A stretch of DNA of 20,468 nt, from positions 1 to 20,468 of IMG/VR virus record IMGVR_UViG_3300043466_001880. One strand, written 5' to 3'. Positions 5,432 through 11,567 of the stretch are shown piece after piece (within the stretch, counting starts at the first letter, position 1; the number at the start of each line of letters is the position of its first letter). Position numbers and translations under genes: made by a program. The DNA comes from a virus. The notes beneath the pieces are model-generated. The model was not told the origin of the DNA. It searched no databases and saw only the letters and a program-made list of their open reading frames with translations.

Positions 5432-5617
5432 ATGGAAATGATCTTCAAACAGGACTTCTACAAAGTGTGGGCTTGTCGCATTGGAGATTACGTGCTGATC
5501 TGGTCCAGTGACTACCCATCGCGCGCCAATCTGATTGGCACCTGTTTTAACATGGAGGACGCGATGGAATGGGCGAAGGATTGGGTGCAATGCAAAATTG
5601 AGGATGTACCTTTTTAA
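5432..5617 (+). CDS. 61-aa protein with SSB-tip-like C-terminus, unknown function
   Basis: First gene of the early operon. The start at 5432 (MEMIFKQDFY) is set by AAAAAAGGAGAACGAA; the open frame upstream to 5345 overlaps the promoter. The protein is compact, with a likely beta part (YKVWACRIGDYVLIWSSDYP) and a helix (MEDAMEWAKDWVQ). Its last residues, IEDVPF, resemble the acidic DDDIPF tip by which bacterial single-strand-binding protein recruits repair proteins. I do not recognise the family. The likeness of the tail is seen directly; any binding role is inference. Confidence 0.75.
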   Translation: MEMIFKQDFYKVWACRIGDYVLIWSSDYPSRANLIGTCFNMEDAMEWAKDWVQCKIEDVPF

Positions 5618-5633
5618 ATAATTTCACGTTGGG

Positions 5634-5665
5634 GTGTTGACAGGCTCACAGTCACGCCCCACAAT
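5634..5665 (+). promoter_or_regulatory. Second early promoter with operator half-site
   Basis: TTGACA (5637-5642), 17 bp, CACAAT (5660-5665), about 55 bp upstream of the 92-aa gene. GTGTTGACA at 5634-5642 repeats one arm of the operator at 5345-5385, so the same regulator may bind here with lower affinity. Confidence 0.65.
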
Positions 5666-5719
5666 ACATACATCGAGCGAACAGATTGTCTGAAGGCTCG
5701 ACAAACGAAAGGAAACACC

Positions 5720-5998
5720 ATGAAGAACAATGACCTGCAACTGACGCAAGCCGATCAACTGGGCGCATTGTTGGCCGAAATCGCCATCCTTGATGAAAAA
5801 GCCGAGGCGATCAAAAAGGCCATGAAGGAAGTCGGCGGAGTGCACGATGGCGTGCTGTTCCGCTCTACCGTGATTGAGTCAAACCGGTCCGTAACGGACT
5901 GGAAGGCCCTATGCGCCTCCCAGGGCATTGGCGTCGATGTGGTGGCCGCACACACCAAAGTGACGGCGGTCTATTCGGTCAAAACAACGTCGAAATAA
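5720..5998 (+). CDS. Phage early protein, 92 aa, helical N-terminus
   Basis: Start at 5720 with AAAGGAAACACC upstream. The N-terminal half is a long charged helix (LAEIAILDEKAEAIKKAMKE, about 19-38), probably coiled coil. The C-terminal half (GVLFRSTVIESNRSVTDWKAL, then VVAAHTKVTAVYSVKTTSK) has the TDWK and AAHTK signatures found in small phage proteins that sit near recombination genes. I know of no defined function. Its position just before the Sak4-like ATPase suggests an accessory role in recombination or replication, by context only. Confidence 0.75.
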   Translation: MKNNDLQLTQADQLGALLAEIAILDEKAEAIKKAMKEVGGVHDGVLFRSTVIESNRSVTDWKALCASQGIGVDVVAAHTKVTAVYSVKTTSK

Positions 5999-6023
5999 AG
6001 GAGTGGGGCCTAGCCCCCATCAC
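5998..6023 (+). promoter_or_regulatory. Ribosome site apparently bridged by a hairpin
   Basis: AAGGAG (5998-6003) is 20 bases from the ATG at 6024, too far for normal use. Between them GGGGC (6005-6009) pairs with GCCCC (6013-6017) over loop CTA. Folding out this hairpin leaves seven bases between AAGGAG and the ATG, an ideal distance. A folded leader of this kind is known for phage T4 gene 38. Confidence 0.45.
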
Positions 6024-6143
6024 ATGGAAACCCCTCCTCCTGGCTGGCCCTTCCCGACGTACAAGGGGGTTCCTTTACCAAAGCCCCCAAAAACCCCGTT
6101 CAAGCAAGAATCTTTACCACCTGCGCCACCGGCGCCTTTTTGA
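6024..6143 (+). CDS. 39-aa proline-rich microprotein (candidate)
   Basis: An open frame exactly fills the gap between the 92-aa gene and the Sak4-like ATPase. It encodes METPPPGWPFPTYKG, then a lysine/proline stretch (LPKPPKTPF), and ends PPAPPAPF. About 15 of 39 residues are proline, so the product would be extended and unfolded, perhaps a binding peptide. Support is the hairpin-bridged ribosome site and the tight fit between neighbours; its stop is 9 bp before the next start, whose own ribosome site is poor, so it may feed ribosomes to that gene. Without homologues it could be a non-coding leader. Confidence 0.45.
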   Translation: METPPPGWPFPTYKGVPLPKPPKTPFKQESLPPAPPAPF

Positions 6144-6152
6144 AAGTGAAAT

Positions 6153-6824
6153 ATGGCAATCAACCTCAAAACCACCAAGTCACTCGCAGCTTCTGGCGTC
6201 AAGCTTCTGGTCTACGGTCAGGCCGGTGCAGGCAAGACCTCGCTTATCCCCACCCTTCCAGCCCCCATAGTCCTGAGCGCCGAGGGCGGCTTGCTCTCAA
6301 TTGCAGGGGCTGACGTGCCCTACATAGAGATAAGCGACATGGCTTCATTGCGGGAGGCGTGGCAGTGGATAACAGAATCGTCCGAAGCTAAAGAGTTTCA
6401 ATCTGTGGCCCTGGACTCAATCAGCGAAATAGCCGAGGTCGTACTGAACGCAGAGAAGAAAGCGACCAAAGACCCCAGGCAGGCTTACGGCGCCATGCAA
6501 GAGCAAATGGCAGACATCATAAGAGCCTTCCGCGATCTGCCTGGGCGCCACGTTTACATGAGCGCAAAGTTGGAGAAGACACAGGATGAAATGGGCCGGG
6601 TTCTCTATTCGCCAAGTATGCCAGGCAATAAGACTGGCCAACAACTGCCATATTTTTTCGACGAAGTGCTTGCTCTGCGAGTTGAGCGAGATGCGGAAGG
6701 CAACACGCAACGTGCACTGATGTGTGATTCTGATGGGCTTTGGCTAGCAAAAGATAGGAGCGGCAAGCTTGAGATGTGGGAGGGCCCTGATCTTGGGGCG
6801 ATCATCAAAAAAATTGAGACTTAA
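6153..6824 (+). CDS. Sak4-like RecA-fold ATPase (AAA_24), phage recombination
   Basis: A 223-residue single-domain P-loop ATPase. Walker A is GQAGAGKT (22-29); the Walker B strand is SVALDSI (Asp88). The string YGAMQEQMADIIRAFRDLP and the sensor region HVYMSAKLEK fit the AAA_24 or Sak4 family of phage NTP-binding proteins. Sak4 is a shortened RecA-like core that anneals single strands, known to work with a partner single-strand-binding protein. That partner is plausibly the DUF669 protein encoded 1 kb downstream. Its own ribosome site is weak (GAAAG), and coupling to the preceding proline-rich frame is possible. Confidence 0.87.
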   Translation: MAINLKTTKSLAASGVKLLVYGQAGAGKTSLIPTLPAPIVLSAEGGLLSIAGADVPYIEISDMASLREAWQWITESSEAKEFQSVALDSISEIAEVVLNAEKKATKDPRQAYGAMQEQMADIIRAFRDLPGRHVYMSAKLEKTQDEMGRVLYSPSMPGNKTGQQLPYFFDEVLALRVERDAEGNTQRALMCDSDGLWLAKDRSGKLEMWEGPDLGAIIKKIET

Positions 6825-6830
6825 ACAATC

Positions 6831-7097
6831 ATGAACCGGCACGATATTTTCGAGATCTGGCAGTACACACAGCTTCAAAATCAGGACCAGGATTGGGGTC
6901 TGGTGGCTATTAAATTCGCTCAGGCAATAGCCCGCATTGAGCGAGAGCAGATAGCCAGGATGTGCGACGATTACGCCATGCAAGAAGACCCGACGGAGTT
7001 CCCTCGGGACAATTTTACGGGTGGAAAAGCGTTTGCTGCTCAGGATCTTGCGGAGAAGATACGTGCCCGGGAAGACCTTGGGGATTGCAATGACTGA
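6831..7097 (+). CDS. Phage protein, 88 aa, unknown function
   Basis: A mostly helical soluble protein: N-terminal MNRHDIFEIWQ, a central helix FAQAIARIEREQIARMCDDY, and a C-terminal part ending AQDLAEKIRAREDLGDCND. The ending resembles small phage proteins with a terminal helix such as AEAIRAR (compare the 103-aa gene at 9471-9782), but I cannot name a family. The start at 6831 lacks a clear ribosome site and follows the ATPase stop by 6 bp, so translation is probably coupled. The gene overlaps the next start by 8 bp. Confidence 0.75.
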   Translation: MNRHDIFEIWQYTQLQNQDQDWGLVAIKFAQAIARIEREQIARMCDDYAMQEDPTEFPRDNFTGGKAFAAQDLAEKIRAREDLGDCND

Positions 7098-7431
7098 AGA
7101 AACGCTAAAACTGGCCGGGCGTGCTGTGAACCTAGATGTTTGGTTCAATCATGAAGTGGGCTCGTACGGCTACGGTTCGCCGACATCGTTCACGAAATGG
7201 GACCCGCTACGTGACGACAGAGATGCATTCAGGCTCATGGTCGCACTGAAATTCAGTGTTCGACACAACTGGAATCTGAATGCGGTTGACGTGTCCGGGA
7301 ATGTCTATCACCAGCCAGATCGTGATGAGCGGATGGCGGAGTTTTACGGGCCAGAGAGTGGCCAAGATCCGTACACCGCAACTCGAACCGCGATCGTGAA
7401 CGCTGCCGCAACAATTGGAAGGTATCTATGA
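7090..7431 (+). CDS. Phage ABA-sandwich / DUF2591-like protein, 113 aa
   Basis: The start is placed at 7090 (MTEETLKLAG), overlapping the previous stop by 8 bp. The body carries the pattern of small phage ABA-sandwich proteins: KWDPLRDDRDAFRLMVALKFSV (the W-x-P-L-x-D-D-x-D-A motif at about 33-42), and a C-terminal DPYTATRTAIVNAAATIG helix. These proteins are common in phage early operons, and no enzymatic role is established to my knowledge. No catalytic residues stand out. Confidence 0.75.
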   Translation: MTEETLKLAGRAVNLDVWFNHEVGSYGYGSPTSFTKWDPLRDDRDAFRLMVALKFSVRHNWNLNAVDVSGNVYHQPDRDERMAEFYGPESGQDPYTATRTAIVNAAATIGRYL

Positions 7432-7814
7432 ACGATTTGGAAAAACTGGCGCATGACTGGGAGGAGGCGAAAGCTTTCGAGGCCCAGGCAATAGCAAGGC
7501 GCCGAGAGATTGAGGATCAACTCACCCAGGCTCTGGCGATCCCAAAGGATCTTGAAGGAACCAAAAACGAAGATGCAGGACAGTACAAAATAAAGATAGT
7601 TGGGAGGCTTGATCGAAAGGTCAATGCTGATAAACTGCAAGAACTCGCCCAGGAATCCGGTCTAACCGAACACCTGAGCAGTCTGTTCAGATGGAAGCCA
7701 GAGATCAACATGACAGCCTGGAAGGCTGCCCATGAGTCGATCACTGCTCCACTTCTGGACGCCATCACCACCACGGCCGGAAGGCCGTCCTATGCCATAA
7801 CCAGAAAGGACTAA
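7428..7814 (+). CDS. Phage recombination-cluster protein (DUF7173-like), 128 aa
   Basis: ATGA overlap with the previous gene and a GGAAGG ribosome site fix the start at 7428. The N-terminal helix (LAHDWEEAKAFEAQAIARRREIEDQL) is a likely coiled coil. The core has RLDRKVNADKLQELAQESGL followed by LFRWKPEINMTAWKAA and a C-terminal TTTAGRPSYAIT. This arrangement is typical of small phage proteins encoded beside single-strand-binding or annealing genes. The biochemical role is not known to me. Its place between the Sak4-like ATPase and the DUF669 protein suggests they act together. Confidence 0.78.
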   Translation: MNDLEKLAHDWEEAKAFEAQAIARRREIEDQLTQALAIPKDLEGTKNEDAGQYKIKIVGRLDRKVNADKLQELAQESGLTEHLSSLFRWKPEINMTAWKAAHESITAPLLDAITTTAGRPSYAITRKD

Positions 7815-7816
7815 TC

Positions 7817-8296
7817 ATGGCTCGCTTATCACAATCTTTTTCCGCTGAATCACTTCCACAACCTACAAACAACTACGGTGTTCTTCCCGCCGGCTGGTAC
7901 TCGGCAACGATCAGCCGCGCCGAGGTCAAGCCAACAAAGTCAGGCACTGGCGAATACATCAACATCATGTATACGGTGACAGGCCCGACCCACCAAGGCC
8001 GAGCAGTCTGGGGGATGATCAACATCAAGAATGCGAACCCGGAAACCGAAAAAATCGGAATGCAGCAACTGGGAGAACTCATTCGTGCAACCGGGGTCGT
8101 GCATCTGTCCGACACTGATCAGTTGATTGGCAAGGATCTGGTCATCAAGCTGAATGTCAAAGAGGACGAACGTTACGGTGAGCGCAACGAAGTGAAAGGC
8201 TTCAAGGCCGTCCAAGGCGGCTCAATTCCCTCTATGCCTACCGCAGCACCGGAGGCTCCCGCTGCCAAGGCCGCTCCCCCGTGGGCTAAGAAGTAA
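7817..8296 (+). CDS. DUF669 protein, candidate phage single-strand-binding protein, 159 aa
   Basis: The pattern GVLPAGWYSATISRAEVKPTKSGTGEY, then the strand IMYTVTGP and GRAVWGMINIKN, and the helix EKIGMQQLGELIRATG matches the DUF669 family. Members are encoded beside phage recombinases and are thought to bind single-stranded DNA. After about residue 130 the protein becomes a low-complexity tail of Ala and Pro ending APPWAKK. That tail is basic and lacks the acidic DDDIPF tip of cellular SSB. The gene lies in the block Sak4-like ATPase, helper, this protein, nuclease, which reads as an annealing and resection set. Confidence 0.85.
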   Translation: MARLSQSFSAESLPQPTNNYGVLPAGWYSATISRAEVKPTKSGTGEYINIMYTVTGPTHQGRAVWGMINIKNANPETEKIGMQQLGELIRATGVVHLSDTDQLIGKDLVIKLNVKEDERYGERNEVKGFKAVQGGSIPSMPTAAPEAPAAKAAPPWAKK

Positions 8297-8298
8297 GC

Positions 8299-8325
8299 AA
8301 AAAAAAGCCCCCTGCAAGGGGGGCT
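8299..8325 (-). terminator. Intrinsic terminator facing the minus strand, inside the plus-strand operon
   Basis: AGCCCCC (8306-8312) pairs with GGGGGCT (8319-8325) over a 6-base loop. Eight A (8299-8306) precede it on the plus strand, giving a T-run on the minus strand. It therefore terminates leftward transcripts. Plus-strand mRNA would carry the hairpin without a T-run, perhaps as a stabiliser. Confidence 0.75.
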
Positions 8326-8356
8326 AGCAACTCAAAAGGAGAGGAGACGGTTAATT

Positions 8357-9316
8357 ATGGCGCAAATTATAGTTCAAGACAAAATCGTTGAGGCAATAGA
8401 CGCTGCGCACGAGGCAGCGCAAGAACGCCCCAGGCCGCATATGGGGGCATCAATGCTGGGTCATCCGTGTGATCGGTGGCTGTGGTTGTCGTTCCGTTGG
8501 GCGGTGATTGAAAAGTTCCAAGGGCGGATTCTGAGACTGTTCCGCCGTGGCCAGATGGAAGAAGCCACAATCATCAGCGACCTAGAGGCTATCGGGATCG
8601 TATTCAAACAGACAGACGGGCAAGCCAGGGTGGAGTTTGGCTCTCATGTGTCTGGATCAGTAGACGGAATTATTGAATCTGGGGTTCCAGATGCCCCGAA
8701 AGCTCGACACGTTGCAGAGTTCAAAACACATGCATTGAGAAGTTTTGAGGATCTTTTGTCACAGGGGGTTCAGAAGTCTAAGCCGATGCACTGGGCGCAG
8801 ATGCAGGTTTACATGCATGGCCTGGGGATACATCGAGCGTTGTATGTAGCCATCTGTAAAAACGATGACAGAATTTACACAGAGCGGTTACACTACGATA
8901 ACAGCGCGGCCGAAAAGCTGGTTGACAGAGGCAGACGAATTGCGATAGCAGACAGGATGCCAGAGCCGTTGAGCAGTGACCCCACTTGGTACGAATGCAA
9001 GTTTTGTCCAGCTCGCAAGTTTTGCCATCAGACAAAGCTTACAGAGCAGGTGAATTGTCGGACATGCGCACATTCAACGGCAACCCCGTCAGGGGTTTGG
9101 GAGTGTGCGAAGTGGGGCAATGACATACCCGAGGACTGGCAGCACAAAGGCTGCTCCTCTCACGTCCTGCACCCGGATCTAGTACCGTGGAAGATGAAGG
9201 GAAGTGATGAGAACGGGTGGAGAGCGGTTTATCTAGTGAATGGGCGTGAGGTGGTGAATGGTGAAGCTGGGTCTGGAGTAACTAGCAGTGAGCGACTAAT
9301 AAAGGGGGTTATATGA
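8357..9316 (+). CDS. Cas4/RecB-like PD-(D/E)XK nuclease with Fe-S cysteines, 319 aa
   Basis: Start at 8357 after GGAGAGGAGACGG. The nuclease core shows Asp103 (GSVDGII), Glu121-x-Lys123 (VAEFKTH) and a downstream WAQMQVYMH helix, the normal order of the PD-(D/E)XK fold. One cysteine upstream (Cys38 in GHPCDRWLW) and three after the core (Cys214, Cys217, Cys223) reproduce the iron-sulfur arrangement of Cas4 and AddB. It is not linked to CRISPR here. A phage exonuclease producing single strands for the Sak4-like annealing protein is the likely role. Unusually, about 90 residues follow, with a further set Cys234, Cys237, Cys250 and Cys266 that may bind zinc. Confidence 0.85.
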   Translation: MAQIIVQDKIVEAIDAAHEAAQERPRPHMGASMLGHPCDRWLWLSFRWAVIEKFQGRILRLFRRGQMEEATIISDLEAIGIVFKQTDGQARVEFGSHVSGSVDGIIESGVPDAPKARHVAEFKTHALRSFEDLLSQGVQKSKPMHWAQMQVYMHGLGIHRALYVAICKNDDRIYTERLHYDNSAAEKLVDRGRRIAIADRMPEPLSSDPTWYECKFCPARKFCHQTKLTEQVNCRTCAHSTATPSGVWECAKWGNDIPEDWQHKGCSSHVLHPDLVPWKMKGSDENGWRAVYLVNGREVVNGEAGSGVTSSERLIKGVI

Positions 9317-9474
9317 CGATACTCACACGCAAAGAGATGATTGAAAGCGTCTTGAAAAGCGTCAATGAGGCGCTTGAAAAAATACCGGTTGAACGACAGG
9401 AGATTGTTTGCGCCGAGATGCTGAACTCAATAGCGGGGATTCCTGTTGTTTACGTTCCAGGAGAGAAGGAATGA
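9313..9474 (+). CDS. Small protein, 53 aa, unknown function
   Basis: Begins MTILTRKEMI and ends YVPGEKE. Both ends are coupled to neighbours by ATGA overlaps (9313-9316 and 9471-9474), and AAAGGGGG lies just upstream of the start. The sequence suggests one long amphipathic helix (KEMIESVLKSVNEALEKIP) and a short strand near the end (IPVVYVP). No recognised family. Confidence 0.65.
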   Translation: MTILTRKEMIESVLKSVNEALEKIPVERQEIVCAEMLNSIAGIPVVYVPGEKE

Positions 9475-9782
9475 ACCGAGACGACATCATCAGGATGGCA
9501 CGCGAGGCCGAATGCTCAGAGACATGGGGCGGAGATGCTTTTAAATTTACGGTTGAGGAGCTTGAGCGATTCGCCGCCCTTGTTGCAGCAGCAGAACGCG
9601 AAGCCTGCAAAGATTTGTGGGAAGCGCAAAAGTTAACGGATCGTCAAATTTCCGATCACATTGTGGCGGCTGTCGCTGCTGAGCGCGAGGCGTGTACGAA
9701 GGTGTGCGACGAACTGGAGTTGGCGAACCTCTACGGAGTTAAGGAATGCGCCGAAGCCATCAGAGCAAGGGGGAACACATGA
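9471..9782 (+). CDS. Phage helical protein with repeated AAEREAC motif, 103 aa
   Basis: Start at 9471 (MNRDDIIRMAREAE) with GGAGAGAAGGA upstream. The protein is helical and carries the motif AAEREAC twice (near residues 40-46 and 69-75, each followed by a few charged residues), then KECAEAIRARGNT. This architecture, with an N-terminal DDIIRMAREA and FTVEELERFAALV, is common in phages of proteobacteria and has no assigned function. The repeated Cys-containing helix might pack as a bundle or bind metal; neither can be shown from the sequence. Confidence 0.78.
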   Translation: MNRDDIIRMAREAECSETWGGDAFKFTVEELERFAALVAAAEREACKDLWEAQKLTDRQISDHIVAAVAAEREACTKVCDELELANLYGVKECAEAIRARGNT

Positions 9783-10324
9783 CCACGCTACGTGAAGCCG
9801 CGCTGATGGCGCTGGAGGCTCTTGAACACTTTCACAACACTAGCTCAGAGGCTCATTTGTATGGGTTCAATGATGCAATTGATTTTTTGCGCAAAGCATT
9901 AGACGCCGACAGCATGGCGAGTTTGCCGGAGCCGGTGGCAACGCTATGGCAGCAAAGTGGAACAGGACGGACTCGTGTGACACTGCCAGATTCAATCACT
10001 GACTGCGATGCTCGATGGCTCAAGGTTGGCGACCTCTACACCGCCCCACCCGCAGCACCTGTGCAGGAGCCTGTGGCATGCCAACACAAAAAACCTATCT
10101 GTGATTCGCAAGGCAAGACACTCGGATATTCCGATTGGAAAGACGGAAAAGGTCTTGCTTGGTGGCCGCATAGATCGCTCTACACCGCACCACCCCAACG
10201 CGAATGGCAAGGGCTGACAGATGAGGAGATCTGGTCTGACGGAAGCCGAATGGGCTTATCGGAGGGTGGGATACGCCGGTTCGCCAGAGAGATAGAAGCC
10301 AAGCTCAAGGAAAAGAACACATGA
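9779..10324 (+). CDS. Phage protein with paired LYTAPP motifs, 181 aa
   Basis: The start at 9779 is within ATGA overlapping the previous stop. The N-terminal helix (REAALMALEALEHF) is followed by two copies of an LYTAPP motif (near residues 89-94 and 133-138), each after an aromatic/acidic stretch; the first is followed by a proline-rich linker (APVQEPVA). The C-terminus (EWQGLTDEEIW, then RRFAREIEAKLKEKN) is a typical ending of this family. Such proteins are frequent in phages and prophages of Burkholderiales. The repeats suggest modular linkers rather than an enzyme, and I know of no function. Confidence 0.78.
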   Translation: MTTLREAALMALEALEHFHNTSSEAHLYGFNDAIDFLRKALDADSMASLPEPVATLWQQSGTGRTRVTLPDSITDCDARWLKVGDLYTAPPAAPVQEPVACQHKKPICDSQGKTLGYSDWKDGKGLAWWPHRSLYTAPPQREWQGLTDEEIWSDGSRMGLSEGGIRRFAREIEAKLKEKNT

Positions 10325-10518
10325 CAGTAAAACTGACAACAAGCTCAGTAGCCGTAGATCAAGATTACTTCTGGCAACCCATGGGTACTTGCCCGCTATC
10401 AGTAAAGGTTCAACTGCTAGGCGCTGGAGGCGTGGCAACGTACGGAAACTGGGATGGCTATAACAGTTTCTGGAAAGGTTGGGCACCGTTGCCCAAGAAA
10501 ATGGAGGCAGACAAATGA
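10321..10518 (+). CDS. DUF551-like small protein, 65 aa
   Basis: ATGA overlaps at both ends place it firmly in the operon. The core reads FWQPMGTCPLSVKVQLLG, then a glycine turn, YGNWDG, and FWKGWAPLPKK. This W-x-P-M start and W-A-P-L-P ending is the pattern of the short DUF551-type proteins found in many phages, in which a small beta-sheet displays tryptophans. Function is not established. Confidence 0.72.
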   Translation: MTVKLTTSSVAVDQDYFWQPMGTCPLSVKVQLLGAGGVATYGNWDGYNSFWKGWAPLPKKMEADK

Positions 10519-10685
10519 TCGAGGAGCCGATTAATCAAATCGCTTGGGAGTGTGGATTTCTAGAAGAAGATTTCGAGAAGCTAAAGAAGTTTGCAAGGCT
10601 AGTAAGAACACGCGCTTTTCTTGAAGGCTTCGATGCCGGGATGAATTACCAGCAGGTATTGAACGACAAGGAGCCGGATAAATGA
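10515..10685 (+). CDS. Small acidic protein, 56 aa, unknown function
   Basis: Start at 10515 within ATGA of the preceding stop, with ATGGAGG upstream serving as the ribosome site. It is mainly helical (CGFLEEDFEKLKKFARLV, then AFLEGFDAGMNYQQVL), soluble, and ends KEPDK. I do not recognise it. The tight coupling on both sides supports translation. Confidence 0.65.
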   Translation: MIEEPINQIAWECGFLEEDFEKLKKFARLVRTRAFLEGFDAGMNYQQVLNDKEPDK

Positions 10686-10993
10686 GAACAATGATTGCAT
10701 TTGTACTTCTGTTTGCCACTCAAGCCCAGGCTGAATCATGGGGAGGTAAAGACAAGTGGCAACACGCGCTTGTTGGAGCTGGCACTGGTGCCGTGTTCGC
10801 CAAGGCCACGAATGATTGGCGCTATGGTTGCGCCGCGGCTGCGGCTGTAGGGCTCGCCAAAGAGATTTACGACAGCACCAACCGCAACCGCCACACGCCA
10901 TCGTTCAAAGACTTTGCTGTTACCGCTGCCGCAGGCTGCGGATCTAGCATCGTCGTTGCGCCAAACTATATCGGCCTCAACATCAAATTCTGA
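10682..10993 (+). CDS. Exported YfiM-like (DUF2279-type) protein, 103 aa
   Basis: The N-terminus (MRTMIAFVLLFATQAQAES) is a short signal peptide with a probable cleavage after AQA at 18; there is no lipobox cysteine, so it is not a lipoprotein. The mature part has DKWQHALVGAGTGAVFA, a second small-residue segment (CAAAAAVGLAKEIYDS) and SFKDFAVTAAAGC. This matches the DKxxH and GxxKEIYD pattern of YfiM/DUF2279 periplasmic proteins. It sits in the early operon, away from the lysis genes, so an envelope role during early infection is possible, but no mechanism is known to me. Confidence 0.72.
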   Translation: MRTMIAFVLLFATQAQAESWGGKDKWQHALVGAGTGAVFAKATNDWRYGCAAAAAVGLAKEIYDSTNRNRHTPSFKDFAVTAAAGCGSSIVVAPNYIGLNIKF

Positions 10994-11000
10994 GGATCAC

Positions 11001-11567
11001 ATGCCAAGACCTGCACCCCCATGCAACAAGGGCCGCAAAATCATCAAGGTGAATGCACTGATGATGGCCCAGCTAATGAAGCATTTGATGGAAGGCGATT
11101 ACACGTGCCAGGAGCTGGCCGAGGAAACGGGCCTGCACTACGTGACCGTTCTTCATTACACCCGCGAGATGTACAGAGAGGGAGTGCTTCACATCTGTAA
11201 ATGGGACAAGCGGCCAGAATCAAAAGATCCAATAAGAATTTACAAGTTTGGATCAAAACCGGACGCAAAGAAGAAAATACTCACTGACATTGAAAAATCT
11301 CAACGGTACCGACAGAAGCAGAAACAACTGAAGTTGGTACAGATGATGGCAGGAGACACAACAAAAGGAAGCAGCATGAAGATTAAACTAGCACCCCCAA
11401 AAATGGATGCATTTGATGAGGATGACATCGCCGTTTTTACGATGGAACTAGTAGATGAGTCTGCCGCCAGCATTGAGATTAGGGCTTGGATTGATAGAGA
11501 TAATTGGCCGGTGATTCAACAGGCTGTGGCTGATGCTTTGGAAATGATGTTTCCGGAGGGCGGGTAA
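11001..11567 (+). CDS. Winged-helix protein with separate C-terminal domain, 188 aa
   Basis: Start chosen at 11001 (MPRPAPPCNKG), just after the previous gene; upstream frame extension would overlap it. Residues about 20-75 are a helix-turn-helix (DYTCQELAEETGLHYVTVLH as the core), probably a winged DNA-binding domain. A basic, glutamine/lysine-rich helix follows (about 95-112, YRQKQKQLK). The last 63 residues form a distinct acidic domain starting at an internal Met126 (MKIKLAPPKMDAFDEDDI). That Met has its own ribosome site (AAGGAA, five bases upstream), so the second domain may also be made alone. A transcription or replication regulator is likely for the first part; the second is unknown. 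Confidence 0.72.
   Translation: MPRPAPPCNKGRKIIKVNALMMAQLMKHLMEGDYTCQELAEETGLHYVTVLHYTREMYREGVLHICKWDKRPESKDPIRIYKFGSKPDAKKKILTDIEKSQRYRQKQKQLKLVQMMAGDTTKGSSMKIKLAPPKMDAFDEDDIAVFTMELVDESAASIEIRAWIDRDNWPVIQQAVADALEMMFPEGG
11376..11567 (+). other. Possible internal start giving a separate 63-aa product
   Basis: ATG 11376 is in frame with the 188-aa gene and is preceded by AAGGAA at 11365-11370, better than the ribosome site of the full-length start. The product would be the acidic C-terminal domain only (AVFTMELVDESAASIEIRAWI at its centre, with DRDNWP following). Confidence 0.4.

Noticed and set aside
8357-9316. Cas4-like nuclease as evidence for a CRISPR system
   Set aside because: No repeat-spacer array or other cas gene is present; phages commonly carry such nucleases in recombination modules.
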